A DNA stretch of 64,000 nucleotides from Dipteris shenzhenensis (GCA_047967505.1 CM106541.1); one strand, 5' to 3'. Counted from the stretch's first letter, positions 10,822-22,000 are shown. A program made the numbers and translations. Notes: generated by a model from the sequence alone, not told the origin.

Positions 10822-11472
10822 TTAGAGGTGGTTAGTCTTCCCACAATGATTGCAAGGTGAAAACTTGCCCTTCTGGATTTTTATGGCATAGGCTGTGTCA
10901 TTGCCTCTCCGGAGTTCCATGTGCCTTTCTTCTTCTTGAAGAGCAGAGATAAGACCTTCAAAAGTGGTAACAACATGATCATAATCTTCAGGCATACTCT
11001 TGAGCAATACTGCCATAGCATCATCTGTAGTGATAGGAGAGTTGATAGAAGCAAGTTGAGTCATGAGACTCCGCATGTAATTGACATGGGTAGCCAAAGG
11101 AGTGCCACTAACCATCTTCAATTTAAAGAAAGCAATCTTAAGTGATAATTTTGAGATGTGAGAGCTAGCACCAAAAATAATGTCAAGCTTCTGCCAAGCT
11201 TCTGAAGGAGACTCTAAGTCAGAGATGTGATGAATATAGTCATCTCCTAAAGCAAGAGCAATGATGCCATATGCTTTTTCCTCTCTAGCAGGATCTCTTG
11301 TCGGGTGTGTCGGAGCTGAGGATTCTCCAGCATTGGAGGCTGTTGAAGAAGAAGTTGAAGCCGGTTGGACAAGCCCCTAGAGGTTTTCCCTCATCAATGC
11401 AAATTTAACCTTCATCTGCCATGTGTGGAAGCCCTTACCATTGAACTTATCTATATTTAATATGGTAGCCAT
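10822..11472 (-). pseudogene. TR-GAG gag polyprotein, one stop and one frameshift
   Basis: Gag is the structural protein that packages the element RNA. The frame starts at ATG 11472 (MATILNIDKFNGKGFHTWQM), a typical copia gag opening. It is open to 10822 except for one TAG at 11379-11377. It continues with the UBN2/gag stretch (EAWQKLDIIFGASSH, then MRSLMTQLASINSPI, LLKSMPEDYDHV) and reaches a first zinc knuckle (CNHCGKTNH). The frame then slips by one base at about 10823. A second knuckle (CKHCGKNNHHEKFC, C-x2-C-x4-H-x4-C) follows in the new frame to about 10740, with a short acidic tail to about 10680. No pol domains follow. Confidence 0.8.
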
Positions 11473-12310
11473 GAGAGGGTCTAACCCAGGAATTGGGCAG
11501 TGTCTTCTCTCTTACAAGGCTAGAAAAACAACGGAAAAGCTTCAAAGTATAACCATTTAATGTAGCAAAGACTTGTGACCAAATTTCAATCAATGATGCT
11601 TTCACTTACATGCTTCACAGAGGTGGCTAAATGAAAGTTTTCCAAGCAAATCCAGGTGTAACAACTCAAAGCAAAGCTGGAGCCACAGTTGTACTGATGC
11701 TATTTAACACTTTAAAACATTAGAAATGCTAAAGTAGCATCTAATGTAGCATCAAACTCACAACCTTGACAAAACTGTCCAAAACAGAGGCCTGAACTTG
11801 GAGGGCTTGTATCTCACTCTCCAAAGCAAAGAAAAAGGGACTTTCTGAAGGAAAAGAAAGCTCATATACCAAAGAAGATCCACTGAGGAGGAGAGGCACA
11901 AATTTGCGTCACGTCGCCATAGCTAGCTTCTTCAAAGTCGACTGGTTTTTCTTTGTTTTCTCCTTGAATATGTAGCCATTGCTACTCAGATTTCAACACA
12001 AGATAGCCCAAGGATGGAGAAGCTTCCCCTGAAAGGAATTAGAGAAAGGTGGAGCAGGCACAGAGTAAAACGTAGAATAGAGATTCGATGATCTGCACGA
12101 AATGGCGACCAATAGAAATGATGATACTTCAATTCCTTACAGGTGAAGGTTCGCCCCTTTGAGAGGTATCTCCAGTAGGAAGGGCTTGGAGAATGGAGGA
12201 GAAACAGAGGAGAACAAGCTTTAGGAAGACTTGGGAAGAAGGGGAAGAAATGGTAAAGATGAAGAAGAAGAAGATGATGTGGCACAAATGGGCTCAAGGG
12301 GGATCAAAGG

Positions 12311-12322
12311 GCTCTGATACCA
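12311..12322 (-). promoter_or_regulatory. TR-GAG primer-binding site (tRNA-iMet)
   Basis: On the minus strand TGGTATCAGAGC lies directly after the 5' LTR. It is the standard plant copia primer site complementary to the 3' end of initiator-Met tRNA. Confidence 0.93.
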
Positions 12323-12611
12323 TGTTGGTAAACTGAAAAGAAAGCATGGAGTGAACACAAACTCAGAATTCTTACTTATGGAATGAAGAAAGGTGAGGTC
12401 CTTAAGTAGGCACCTCTTACATGATCACTGACATCACTGATGACCTCTGAGCTCCACAATCATCTCCTCAATCTGCTCCTAGATCCTCTCAATCATCCTA
12501 TGTGGCTTCTATCACCACCTAACTGTGCTTATGGACACCTAACTGTGCCTCTAGCACACACACATAGAAACCAAGGTGTGCCTGAGGCATAGACCTTGAG
12601 ATATCCCAACA
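12323..12611 (-). repeat. TR-GAG 5' LTR
   Basis: This 289-bp LTR is bounded by the primer site on one side and the ACAAA target duplication on the other. It contains the extra 20-bp duplication noted for its partner. Confidence 0.93.
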
Positions 12612-12616
12612 ACAAA

Positions 12617-13200
12617 GACAGAGGGTATATTGTTGCTTTGTGGATTTCTGCAAAGCCTTTGATACAGTACCTCAATCATGCCTCATCAAGAGGTTACAGG
12701 AGCTAGGGTATGGAGCGGAGATAGTTTGAGCTATTATGGCACTTTACGAGAGGGTTTTCGGCAGGGTTCGCGGATGGCCAGATGAGATCCTAAGCACCAT
12801 TGGGGTCAAACAAGGTTGTCCACTCTCACTGACCTTGTTTGGCCTATACATAGACGAGCTTGTCTTTTATGAGGACACTAGGAGGTGTTGGTTGTTCTCT
12901 CGCCAGTTAGTTGCTCCAGATCCTTTTGTACACTAATGATGTGGTGCTCTTATCCTTGTTCTTACTGAGGAGCTCCATAGACATCTAGATGCACTACTGG
13001 ATTTTTGCAAGTCTCATGACTTCAGGGTCAACCTGGGTAAAACCAAGGTTTTGATCTTCAACACTTGTAGAGCAGCTGCACACAGAGAGCAGTTTACTTT
13101 TGACAAGGCATCAGTTGAGATCCTTTCATCATACACATACTTGAAAGTTCTATTTTCAACACCTATCTTCATGATGAGACCGGTGATGTAGGCTCGCCTG
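12617..13200 (+). pseudogene. LINE 1 RT, C-terminal half
   Basis: Directly after the TR-GAG target duplication the LINE RT resumes with the palm block VDFCKAFDTVPQ (motif A, Asp present), then IGVKQGCPLSLTLFGLYIDEL (motif B). The motif C box at 12929-12940 reads Y-T-N-D instead of Y-A-D-D, so one catalytic Asp is lost. A following block (HLDALLDFCKSHDFRVNLGKT) is typical after motif C. Stops and shifts occur around 12730 and 12935. The exact continuation from 10028 confirms that the intervening 2.6 kb is an insertion. Confidence 0.8.
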
Positions 13201-14245
13201 AGTATATGTTACACTTCCTTGGCCCGACTGGAGAGACAGTGCTTCCACTCGCACTTTCACGACCCACGGACCAAGGTTCTCCTTTTCGACTCCTTGGTTT
13301 GACCTACGGGCATGTATGGTAGCACTTCTTGGGGACCAGACCTCTTCGACACAGTGGACTCAATTGGAGAGATTACTGGTCCTTCTACTCTCACGGATGA
13401 TAATGGAGCAAGCCATCTGTCCCTCATTTGATCATCTAGGCTGAGTTTGGGGCATCTCCTCTACAGTTAGATGCGACATTCCAAACTATCACTTATCTCT
13501 ATCGCATGCACACGTACGGCTCATGTACCACAGGGCGATGCAGGCTACCTTGGTTGGCACTAGCATCTTCTATGGCACTAGCAGCTCAAGGTGATCAAAG
13601 ATGTTGGTACGCACGCACATGCGGGTGCTTTTATTCATGAGGCAATTTGACATAGAGACCATCTCATCAGATCGAGGTGACACGAGCAGAGGACTCTGCC
13701 TGGCCCATCCTAGAGTACGATCACAAAGTTCTTCTAGGCAAAGTAGGTTGCTATCTCAGCCACAGTTAGTAGGAGAGGTAGAGACCCTAAGACCGAGATG
13801 TGACCTAATAGAGGACAGACGCACATATCACACTCACTGACATCTCTCTCTTCAGACCTAGGGTGTAGCTGACTGGGGTTACAGTGGTGCTCATCAGACG
13901 TCGGGTAGCAGCCAGGAGGGCATGACAAGTTACTCATCCAGATAACAGACATCAATCCATTATGGGCTTCTTGCCTACACTACCTAGTCCGCCGTTGGGT
14001 GTATCTTGATGTTCTATATGCCTATTGTATTGCATTGGATCAGACTATGTCTCCACATGAGGATGATGATGCCAGGATGGCTGCATAGGTTTATGGTGGA
14101 CATGTACTATGATATCATTGACTATGTCTGCATAGATTTCTAGCATGGGTTAGGTTGCTCGCTTAGTAGCTCACCCTTTTGCTCATTGTATCAGGTTTTT
14201 CTTTCGTCTCATAGACCCATCGGTCTTTAGCAGACTTTAATAAAC
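13201..14245 (+). other. LINE 1 3' region
   Basis: The thumb and C-terminal parts of the LINE are decayed beyond clear domain assignment. Fragments such as RRWVYLDVLYAYC (about 13990-14030) look coding. An AATAAA at about 14230 precedes the dinucleotide tail at 14249. No poly(A) run was seen, so the true 3' end may be the simple repeat itself. Confidence 0.45.
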
Positions 14246-14248
14246 TCA

Positions 14249-14320
<72 letters not shown>

Positions 14321-14365
14321 CATGCACACACACACACACACAAAACCAATATTAAGATCACTTAT

Positions 14366-14395
<30 letters not shown>
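14249..14395. repeat. (CT)n/(CA)n compound microsatellite
   Basis: A (CT)n run (about 14249-14269) is followed by (CA)n blocks (about 14270-14318, 14326-14342 and 14372-14395). It sits at the 3' end of LINE 1 and may have grown from the element tail. Confidence 0.9.
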
Positions 14396-14396
<1 letters not shown>

Positions 14397-16133
14397 TTAT
14401 CCCACTGACCACATAACCACATACACACACATGCACATCATCCTCTAGAGATACAATTACCCCCTTGTTCTAGGACCTCTCCCAAGTGGGTGATTCACTT
14501 ATGAACTTTGGTAATAATAAATTCCCCCCTTTTTTCTAGGAATATTGTAAGTGATGGTTATGCTTACGTTAAGAAATGATCTCAAAATCTAGTTAATAAA
14601 TATTCCCCCTTGTTCTAGAATTTTGTGTAACGTATAAGCCTCTAAAATGACCATTCTTATTAGGCTTATTAGTTGTATGGTCAAGGATCACCACATTGGT
14701 ATGTTCAAACTCTGTATTGATAACTTTGGATTTCTTTTTAAGGTTCTTTCCTTTTCTTTTTTAATGAAACAATGTAATAATAGTAAACTCCTCAAACATT
14801 GACTGCACCCCATATGATAAAAATTCATTATAGTGGTACCAATGGATAAAATTCTTTTAATATTTTTTCTTTAACTAATGTAGGCGTAATTTCTTCCCCC
14901 CTAATCCCTTTTACACGTGCTATACTAGATCATTAGAACCCCCTTTTTACTCGCACTTATTACCCATGCCCTTCCTATTGGTTTAAACTAAACTACTCCC
15001 ACATACTATTAATTTTCTAGTTTCTAATTCTCGTAAACTAACAAGCTATACAAATTTTGACACCTATAGTACATAAACCTAACCTAGAACGCTTTTATTA
15101 ATTTTCTATTTTTTAATGTTGGTAAACTAACAATCTATACGAATTTTGACACCTATACGTAAACCTAACCTATAGACCACCTAAAAGCATAATGAAACCA
15201 CCACTACTCACGACAAAACTAAACCCGCTATCCTAACTTTTTGTTGACACACCACACTTGTTTTACTCCCATGCACATAACCTTGACCCCATAATTATTT
15301 CAAATACAACCCACCATAGTATAACGTATCTTTGCCCATAACCTTGACCCCATAATACAACCCACTTTTTGACACACCACCTTGAATTGCTTTCCTCAGT
15401 TGCTCTTACACTATATTCGCCACGGGTGGTTTGCTTCTCCCTCGATGGACTACTTGGCTCCTCTACCCGACTGCTCACTGATACTCAGCCTTTCTTAGAT
15501 AGCACGATTGGTGCCGACCCACTGTCACGGTTCTTTTGTCTTTGCCTCCCTCTTGTTCCCTTACTTCTCCTGTCAAGCTGCCTCGTCTCTACGTCTCCAT
15601 ACCAAGTTTGCATTCTTCGCCAACCTCTACGTGAAGATGCCTGGCTTCTTGCTCTTCTCTTCATGATCATCTCATGACCAGCGTCTGTCTCTTGGTACAG
15701 CGCATGGTAATACAGTAGCTGTGCTCACCCTTGGACACGGATGGATGCTTAGATTGTTCATAATGGTCTCCACCTGGCTGTCTAGTCGTTGACGAGCAGA
15801 ATGTACAATAGCCTCCCCAGCACCGTGCATTTATTGTCGTCTGTAAGCTCTATATGCCTGAGTGCTTCAAGAAAACTATCCAACGATCTGTGAGTGTATT
15901 CCACGTCTGACAGCAGTTTTACTTTCATCTACGGAGCGCCAGCATTTGCTGAGTAATTCTGTTGCTCTATTATCTTTTGTGGAATGCATCTCTTGTTTGG
16001 TCACTTTAGGAACTCAGTCGGAGAGCGCGCTCTCTCTCTCTCTCTCTTTCATATATATGGTTTTTAATTTACTTTATTGGATCTATATATTTTAAGTTGA
16101 GTCTTTATTTATAGGCACCTTGTCCTTATTTAG

Positions 16134-16214
<81 letters not shown>

Positions 16215-17560
16215 TTTCATTTACGTTTATTTCCACTTTGTTTTCAATTTGTTCTTCTAGTACATGAAATATTTTGTGGATTCTTTGATTTTTCTTAGAC
16301 TGTTTCTTCTTCCATGTAGTTGGTACTCATTTATGGTTGCATCCCCATATTTTATTAATAATACCTTTTCTCTTTCGTTTTCCTTTAGACTCTTTTAATT
16401 TTGTTTTGGCTAAAATATTTCTTTTAATGTCTCCATTAATATGTATATGTATATGCTTTTTTATATATTCTTTTAAGTAAGTTATTTATATACTTATTTA
16501 GTTATTACACTCTTTTTAACACTTTGATTGTCTACTTAATTTCTTTTTTTCCTTTTTTCTAAATCTCTAAGTAAATTTAGTTGATTATTCTAACCTTTTA
16601 TCTCCTACCCAATCCTCCCTCTCGCTTTGGCTAAAAAACTTTTTAAATTCTTTATTCAAAGTAAATTATTTAATCATGTTCTTCTTTCTAAGCTATAATT
16701 CTCCTTTGGCACATCAATTTTTTTCTTCATTCATTTGCTTTTTCCTTTATTAAAACATGGGCTTTTATTCATTTAATAATTTGCAAACACACACACAATT
16801 GTGCACCTACTTAGAATTGTCCCCAATTATGCTCTAATGATCCCTTTTAGGTTTTTTTTAAAAATAAAACAAATAAAAGAAAAGCTTTACATGATGGTCT
16901 TTTAACGTAATTGCTAAGTATCTTGTCTAAAATATTTATAGCGTATGGGTGTGGAATACCCCCCATGCTCAAAAGATTTTTTTAAAATATACTTTTGATA
17001 CTAATGATTCATGTTTTATGGGTGTGGAATACCCCCCTTTTCTAAAACAATTTCTCAATTAAGGGAGTGGAGTACCCCCCTAAGATTGGTGCTTTTTTTA
17101 CATTGGCACAGACTACCCCCCAAGATGTGTGCTTCACTTTGATTACTACACTTAGAGGCAAGGGGAAATGTCTAACGGTTTCTTGTTCACAAGGGTATGG
17201 ATGACTCCCCTACATGAATTCATTTACTCTTTTTTAACCACCCATCTTACACTCACACATAATCATTGGGTCTCTCAAATCTTGATTATTAACTAACCCC
17301 CTCTTTTTATAATCTTGTTTACCTTGGTGATGGACCACACCCCTAACTTGGTTGATAACTGAATTTGATAGGAAATTCCGGTGAAGAACTCAAACAAATT
17401 CCATAGGACCACTAGGATGTCCATAATCACAGACCCTGCCAAAATGGCCTATATTTCTCAAAAGATGGAGGATGCACGAAGGGAAATGGAAACTATTGGA
17501 CAAAATAGAACTATATCATTTTTGTATCGAAAAGCAAAATGCGAGAAATAGTATATAACT
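14396..17560. other. AT-rich gene-free stretch with scattered C-blocks
   Basis: No gene, LTR or splice pattern was recognised. The DNA is T-rich with long pyrimidine runs. About a dozen short C-runs recur in similar surroundings: GTTCTAGG/GTTCTAGA near 14470-14620, and GTGGAATACCCCCC-type near 16950-17120. Together these suggest an old degenerate repeat. One open frame at 15369-15677 (102 codons) is of unusual composition, but nothing supports it as a gene. Confidence 0.4.
16134..16212. repeat. (TA)n microsatellite
   Basis: This is an almost perfect TA dinucleotide run of about 72 bp, preceded by a short GT run. A (CT)n run lies about 100 bp upstream (16030-16047). Confidence 0.95.
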
Positions 17561-18064
17561 TATGGCATCCGATTTTCTTCCTTTGGTATACATTTAGAAG
17601 CTTTCGGTAGCTCAAAAGTATCTTTTGTATAAGCAATAACAAGCTCGGGAACACAGACATTACTTGTCATCCTACATGATGCCAAATTTATTCTAACAAA
17701 TACTTGACAATGAGGTGTCCTACTACATTTGAGATGGACATGTAAGTTGTTCTCCAAACTTACATATTGATGGTTAGCCCTTGTGGGGTGGACGGATGTG
17801 CGGGCGGACCCATGCTTGTGCGACGGATGGGGGCACACACACACACACACACACACACAAGTTTGTGCTATCATTGTGTGGTGATTGGTACATGCACACT
17901 CACTGGGTCTACACGCGAGAGAGTGGAGAGGCTCTTTCCCAAGAAAAGGCGCGCTGAGGGCCTTTCCATCTGTCACGGGAGCTTTCCGTGATGGAAACCA
18001 GTGCCCAGCGTCAATTCGCTTCTTTCAGCCTACGCTGCTGGTTCATCGTGGGGGCTGAGAGATT
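17561..18064 (+). promoter_or_regulatory. 5' flank of the PPR gene
   Basis: This is the likely promoter and 5' leader region, with a (CA)n run at about 17828-17859. An in-frame TGA at 18056-18058, nine bases before the ATG, fixes the translation start at 18065 unless there is an upstream intron. No clear TATA box stands close to the start. Confidence 0.4.
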
Positions 18065-20047
18065 ATGAAACACGGCGAGGGTAACGGAAACCATCATCAG
18101 TCTTCAACATACGAAGAAGGTAATTGGATGCCGGATCAAAAGCCCTGCACCTTCGCATCTCTCTTGAGACGCTGCGGAAGAGCCAAGGCTCTGCCTGACG
18201 GTAGACGTGTACATGCTTACCTTACCAGGTATGGTTACGATTGCAACACTTTTCTGGGAAATTGTCTCATCCAACTTTATGGAAATTGCCTGAAAGCCAA
18301 AGATGCCCAAGCAGTCTTCAACATATTGCCTAACCGCAATATATACTCGTGGAACATTCTGATTCTAGCATATGTCCAAAATGGGAACGTGGAGGATGCA
18401 CGAGCTGTGTTTGAGCAACTACCTGAGCCTGATCTGTATTCATGGAATACATTGCTCAAAGCTTATGCTGAAGGTGGAAATGTAGAAGATGCACAAGCCA
18501 TCTTTGACCGAATCCCCAGTCCTGATACGTGTTCATGGAATACACTTCTGAAAGCCTACGGAGAGAAGGGAAATTTAGAAAGTGCAAGGATAATTTTTAG
18601 CAGTATGCCTAAACATGATGTTGTTTCTTGGAGTGCCATGATTTCTGCTTGTGCACGTAATGGACACTCCAATGAGGCTTTGGCTGTTTTTAATCATATG
18701 CAGCATCACCGTATTGAACCTGAAAGGATTACCTTTGTAAGTGTTCTTGACGCGTGCGCCAGCCTATCGTGCCTACGTCAAGGGCATGAGGTCCACGTTG
18801 CCATCAGTCACAGAGGATACGAGCAAGATGATGTTGTAGGAACTGCCCTCATCAATATGTATGGGAAGTACGGTGCTGTTCATGACGCAAGCTACGTGTT
18901 TCACAAGATACTTCATCGAGATGTGGTGTCGTGGACAGCCATGATTTCTGCATGTGCCCAGAATGGACATGCCAATGAAGCTCTGGATCTTTTTGCTGAG
19001 ATGCAGTTTGAAGATATTGAGCCAAACAGGGTCACATTTGTTTGCATTATCGATGCATGCGCCAACCTGATATCTGTAAAAGAGGGTAGGATGGTGCACG
19101 TTTTTATTGCTGAGTGGGGATATGAGCAAGATGTTACCGTAGGGAATGCACTTGTTAACATGTATGGCAAGTGTAGCAGCCTCGAAGATGCGAGGAGCAC
19201 TTTTGGCAGGATGTTGCATCGTGATGTGGTCTCTTGGAGTTCCCTTATTGCTGCATGTGCCCAGAACGATTGTAGTCAGGAGGCTCTGGACCTCTTCTGT
19301 CAGATGCAGCTGGAATGTGTTCAGCCAAATGAGATCACATATGTTTGTGTTCTTGATGCATGTGCTAATCTTGCATCCTTGAAAAAGGGGAAGGAAATCC
19401 ATACTGGCATTGTTGACAGCAGATATGAAAAGAACGTAGCTGTAGGAAATGCTTTCATCAATATGTATGGCAAGTGTGGAAGTCAAATGAATGCAAAGAA
19501 CGTGTTTGCAAGAATGTCTCATCAAGACGTAATCTCTTGGAATGCCATGATTGCATCACTTGCCCACAATGGGCATGGCGAGGAGGCCTTGGATCTCTTT
19601 CAACAGATGCTGCTTGCAGGTCTCAAGCCAGACGAAATCACCTTCATCGCTGTCCTCACTGCATGCAGTCATACTGGACAGGTTGATGACGGGAGATGTT
19701 TCTTTGTGTCCATCAACAGAGACCATGGCATAACACACACTGCAGAGCATTATGCATGCATGATTGATCTCCTTGGACGGGCAGGTCACTTGGATGAGGC
19801 AGAAGATTTGATCTTTAATACGCCACTGGAAAGAGATGCTGTGGCATGGTCATGTTTGCTCTCTGCCTGCAGACTTCATGGTGATGTGAAACGGGGACTA
19901 TGGGCTGCAAATCAATGGTTTGAACTGGATCCAAAGAATGCTGCACCTTATATCGTCCTGTCCAATATCTATGCTACAGACGGAAGGTGGGATGATGTTT
20001 CAAGTCTGAGAGAGGCTTTGAAGAATGCTGCCCTGAACCTTGTATAG
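18065..20047 (+). CDS. PLS-class pentatricopeptide-repeat protein, E-type, no DYW domain
   Basis: This is an intact intronless gene of 660 codons. PPR proteins bind organellar RNA base by base; the PLS class mostly guides C-to-U editing in plastids or mitochondria. Repeats as read: L 27-61, a run of four or five 31-residue S-type motifs (62-92, 93-123, 124-154, 155-185), then PLS triplets (P 186-220, L 221-255, S 256-286; P 287-321, L 322-356, S 357-387; P 388-422, L 423-457, S 458-488), P 489-523, L2 524-559, S2 560-591, E1 592-626 and a shortened E2 627-660. Hallmarks include repeated DVVSWxxMI, NMYGKCG and PNxxTFVxVLDAC blocks. The protein stops inside E2, with no DYW deaminase, so editing would need a deaminase partner. 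The N-terminus is not an obvious transit peptide (it begins Lys/His/Glu/Gly-rich). The start is fixed by an upstream in-frame stop. Confidence 0.95.
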   Translation: MKHGEGNGNHHQSSTYEEGNWMPDQKPCTFASLLRRCGRAKALPDGRRVHAYLTRYGYDCNTFLGNCLIQLYGNCLKAKDAQAVFNILPNRNIYSWNILILAYVQNGNVEDARAVFEQLPEPDLYSWNTLLKAYAEGGNVEDAQAIFDRIPSPDTCSWNTLLKAYGEKGNLESARIIFSSMPKHDVVSWSAMISACARNGHSNEALAVFNHMQHHRIEPERITFVSVLDACASLSCLRQGHEVHVAISHRGYEQDDVVGTALINMYGKYGAVHDASYVFHKILHRDVVSWTAMISACAQNGHANEALDLFAEMQFEDIEPNRVTFVCIIDACANLISVKEGRMVHVFIAEWGYEQDVTVGNALVNMYGKCSSLEDARSTFGRMLHRDVVSWSSLIAACAQNDCSQEALDLFCQMQLECVQPNEITYVCVLDACANLASLKKGKEIHTGIVDSRYEKNVAVGNAFINMYGKCGSQMNAKNVFARMSHQDVISWNAMIASLAHNGHGEEALDLFQQMLLAGLKPDEITFIAVLTACSHTGQVDDGRCFFVSINRDHGITHTAEHYACMIDLLGRAGHLDEAEDLIFNTPLERDAVAWSCLLSACRLHGDVKRGLWAANQWFELDPKNAAPYIVLSNIYATDGRWDDVSSLREALKNAALNLV

Positions 20048-21774
20048 TAGGTTGGTGCCATGCTGAGTTTTCAGATTACCATAATTTGCATGCAATTGCC
20101 GAGGGACACATTGACAATGTGGGAGAAACATAGGACCATTTAGTCTATTATAAGCTATAAGTGTGGCCACAGCTGGTCTCAAGGACATTAAAGCTTCCAT
20201 AGCCCTTTCGAAACTTCACAGGGATGATAAGTAGGGATGGACAGTATGCCAGATAGGGAGAAGGACGAAGGTCTTGGAAAACTATGATTCACATATGGGA
20301 TGTGTTCCTGACACGCCTAGCCATACTTCCCTTATCCCTGGTCTTTTCATGGCACACACAAAGCTGACATGGCCTAAACTGCTTTGGCGGAGATGGAAAG
20401 AGAATGGATCAAGCGAAAGCTATGAGTGATAAATGTGCTGATGAAGGAGCTGTGAATCTCCAGTTGCTTTACTTCTACTTAAAGATAGGTGGCAACAATT
20501 GCTGTAAGCATTATAGGTACAGTTCTGTGGACATAACTAGATCATAGTGGTGCTCGTAGCAGTGCCAAACAAGGGGAAAATTTTGCTCATTAAGTGAAGC
20601 CATTTTGATTACCCCTTTGTAGTGCTTTACATCAGCCCCATATATGGGCCTGTTTATGCCAATTGTGCTGGCCAAATTTAGCATCCCACCTTTCTTCAGA
20701 TCCAGCCCACATAGCTGCACATGCAGACCACACACTTTACATTCATGCTCCTCTATATGCTGTCCATAAAGAAGCCATACATGCTGCCTGCATGGATGGC
20801 AGCTCTTGAGCCATCCATTTGTGCCCAGTTGACACCCCTCTCATGCTTTCACACAGCACCTCTGACACCGGATTCACAATCATATTTTGAGGGATATGAT
20901 TATAACAGATCGAAAAGCAAATGGTTTGGACTGCCAAAGGTGAACATCTTGGGAGCCATCTCCTTTTGTCAATCAGTACCCATAATTGTTGCCTATTAAA
21001 TGCTGCTTACTTTGCTGCCAATTATTCAGGTGTTCTATTGAATGATGTTTGTTAAGGCATGCGTCCTTGGTGACCTTTTTGGATGTCTATTTTAGGAGGT
21101 TTGGATGCACTTTGATTGCTATTTCTGCCTTCATTTTACTCTCATGCTGTCATTTTGAGGACAAAATCGTTTTCCAAGCAAGGAGGGCTTGTAACCTTGA
21201 CAGTAGATGGATATAGCTCATTTGTAGTGCTATTTTGAGCACTTGGGACCTAGATATGCTGGCACGTGGCATAGTTATAATTGTCATGTACACGTGTAAT
21301 TAATAAGCAGTCATTGTGCGCAGCTACCATGTGCCACTCAGTAGCAGGGATTATCTGGTCTAGTGGATCCTCTCATGGATGGTGTGGCACACGTTTGCCT
21401 AGGACTGCCACAGGGACAGCAACCATGGAGCAGACATGAGAAGAGAAGGGAACAACTTATGGGGCTATCATAGAGCAGCCACATCTGGGAGCAAACAGTC
21501 TAGAATGTGTCCATTTGTCAGCAAAAGAATCGTTATGTCAACAATACTTGGCATGACATTACCCCTAGGGGGGGTGTCTTGTGTTAGGAAACTAGGAGAC
21601 TAGGCAATGGTCACTCGTTAGTGGGGTTCGAGTGACCCTAGGAGCTAGTAGTGTCTAGTTAGGACATTTTAGGGCAGTTAGTACTAGCCCTAGGCCCCAA
21701 GTGGATGAGTGGACTAGCACATAATTAGTATGTGACCAGTGGGCATGGGTTGGCAGTGGACGCTTTTTGTAGTG
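20048..21774. other. 3' flank of the PPR gene, no further gene recognised
   Basis: The PPR stop (TAG, 20045-20047) is followed by another TAG. The first few hundred bases are probably 3' UTR. Around 21155-21195 the text TTTGAGGACAAAATCG, then AAGCAAGGAGGGC, resembles the C-terminal end plus G-rich tract of a Ty3/gypsy polyprotein, but nothing upstream confirms an element. Near 21565 a run of seven G followed by TGTCTTGTGTTAGGAAAC could be a polypurine tract and LTR start. No partner LTR was found. Confidence 0.35.
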
Positions 21775-22000
21775 CATTGAGACGCAGCCACTCAATTGGC
21801 ATCCGGAGGTTCGGGATCAAGAGGGACTCGTGCTTGGGCATTGGATGCACATCGGTTGGGCTCAATGGGATAGTGGCCCAGCTAGGTCGTTTGGGACTTG
21901 GAGCCACCTTCCCATGGAGGTAGAGTCACACGAGCATGCACTCTCTCATTTGAGGAGGCTAGGCACTTGGATGGTAGAGATTGACGCAATAATCCTGGAG
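21775..22000 (+). mobile_element. Short LINE fragment related to LINE 2
   Basis: This matches 30975-31165 of LINE 2 in order and strand. Shared landmarks are GATCAAGAGGGACTCGTG/GATCAGGAGGGACGTATG, CATCGGTTGGGCTCAATGGG/CATTGGTTGGGCATAGTGGG and CCATGGAGGTAGAG/CTATGGAGATAGAG. In LINE 2 this lies between the RT C-terminal region and the zinc-binding tail. It is a small internal piece without its own ends, so a decayed or rearranged copy of the same family. Confidence 0.7.

Larger units (their letters stand above)
10034..12611 (-). mobile_element. Small gag-only copia-type retrotransposon (TR-GAG-like)
   Basis: This is a 2578-bp insertion with direct 5-bp target duplication ACAAA (10029-10033 and 12612-12616) inside the LINE 1 RT. 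LTRs (TG...CA) lie at 10034-10302 and 12323-12611. The primer site (TGGTATCAGAGC on minus, 12311-12322) matches the 3' end of initiator-Met tRNA, and a G-rich purine tract lies against the other LTR (minus strand of about 10303-10312). The interior holds a gag with two zinc knuckles and no protease, integrase, RT or RNase H. It fits the known class of non-autonomous gag-only elements and would need enzymes from a full copia relative. Confidence 0.93.
6250..14245 (+). mobile_element. LINE 1 (non-LTR retrotransposon), broken and interrupted
   Basis: On the plus strand the order is pyrimidine-rich tract, ORF1-like coiled-coil region (7275-7920), endonuclease (about 8580-9263), RT fingers and palm (9664-10028, resuming at 12617), RT thumb, and a 3' end near an AATAAA at about 14230, followed by (TC)n(AC)n. 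This is a non-LTR element with an apurinic-type (EEP) endonuclease. A gag-only copia element (10034-12611) splits the RT. The 5' end is uncertain, because the first part also lies inside the tandem duplication. Many stops and lost catalytic residues show it is dead. Confidence 0.75.

Noticed and set aside
14246-14428. Cys/Val-rich minus frame
   Set aside because: It is a translation of the (CA)n microsatellite.
18773-19525. 250-codon minus-strand frame inside the PPR gene
   Set aside because: It is the antisense shadow of the repeated PPR motifs; the plus strand has a full-length, family-typical product.
21150-21600. End of a Ty3/gypsy element with LTR after the PPR gene
   Set aside because: The C-terminal-like text and G-run are suggestive, but no upstream pol, no partner LTR and no target duplication could be found.
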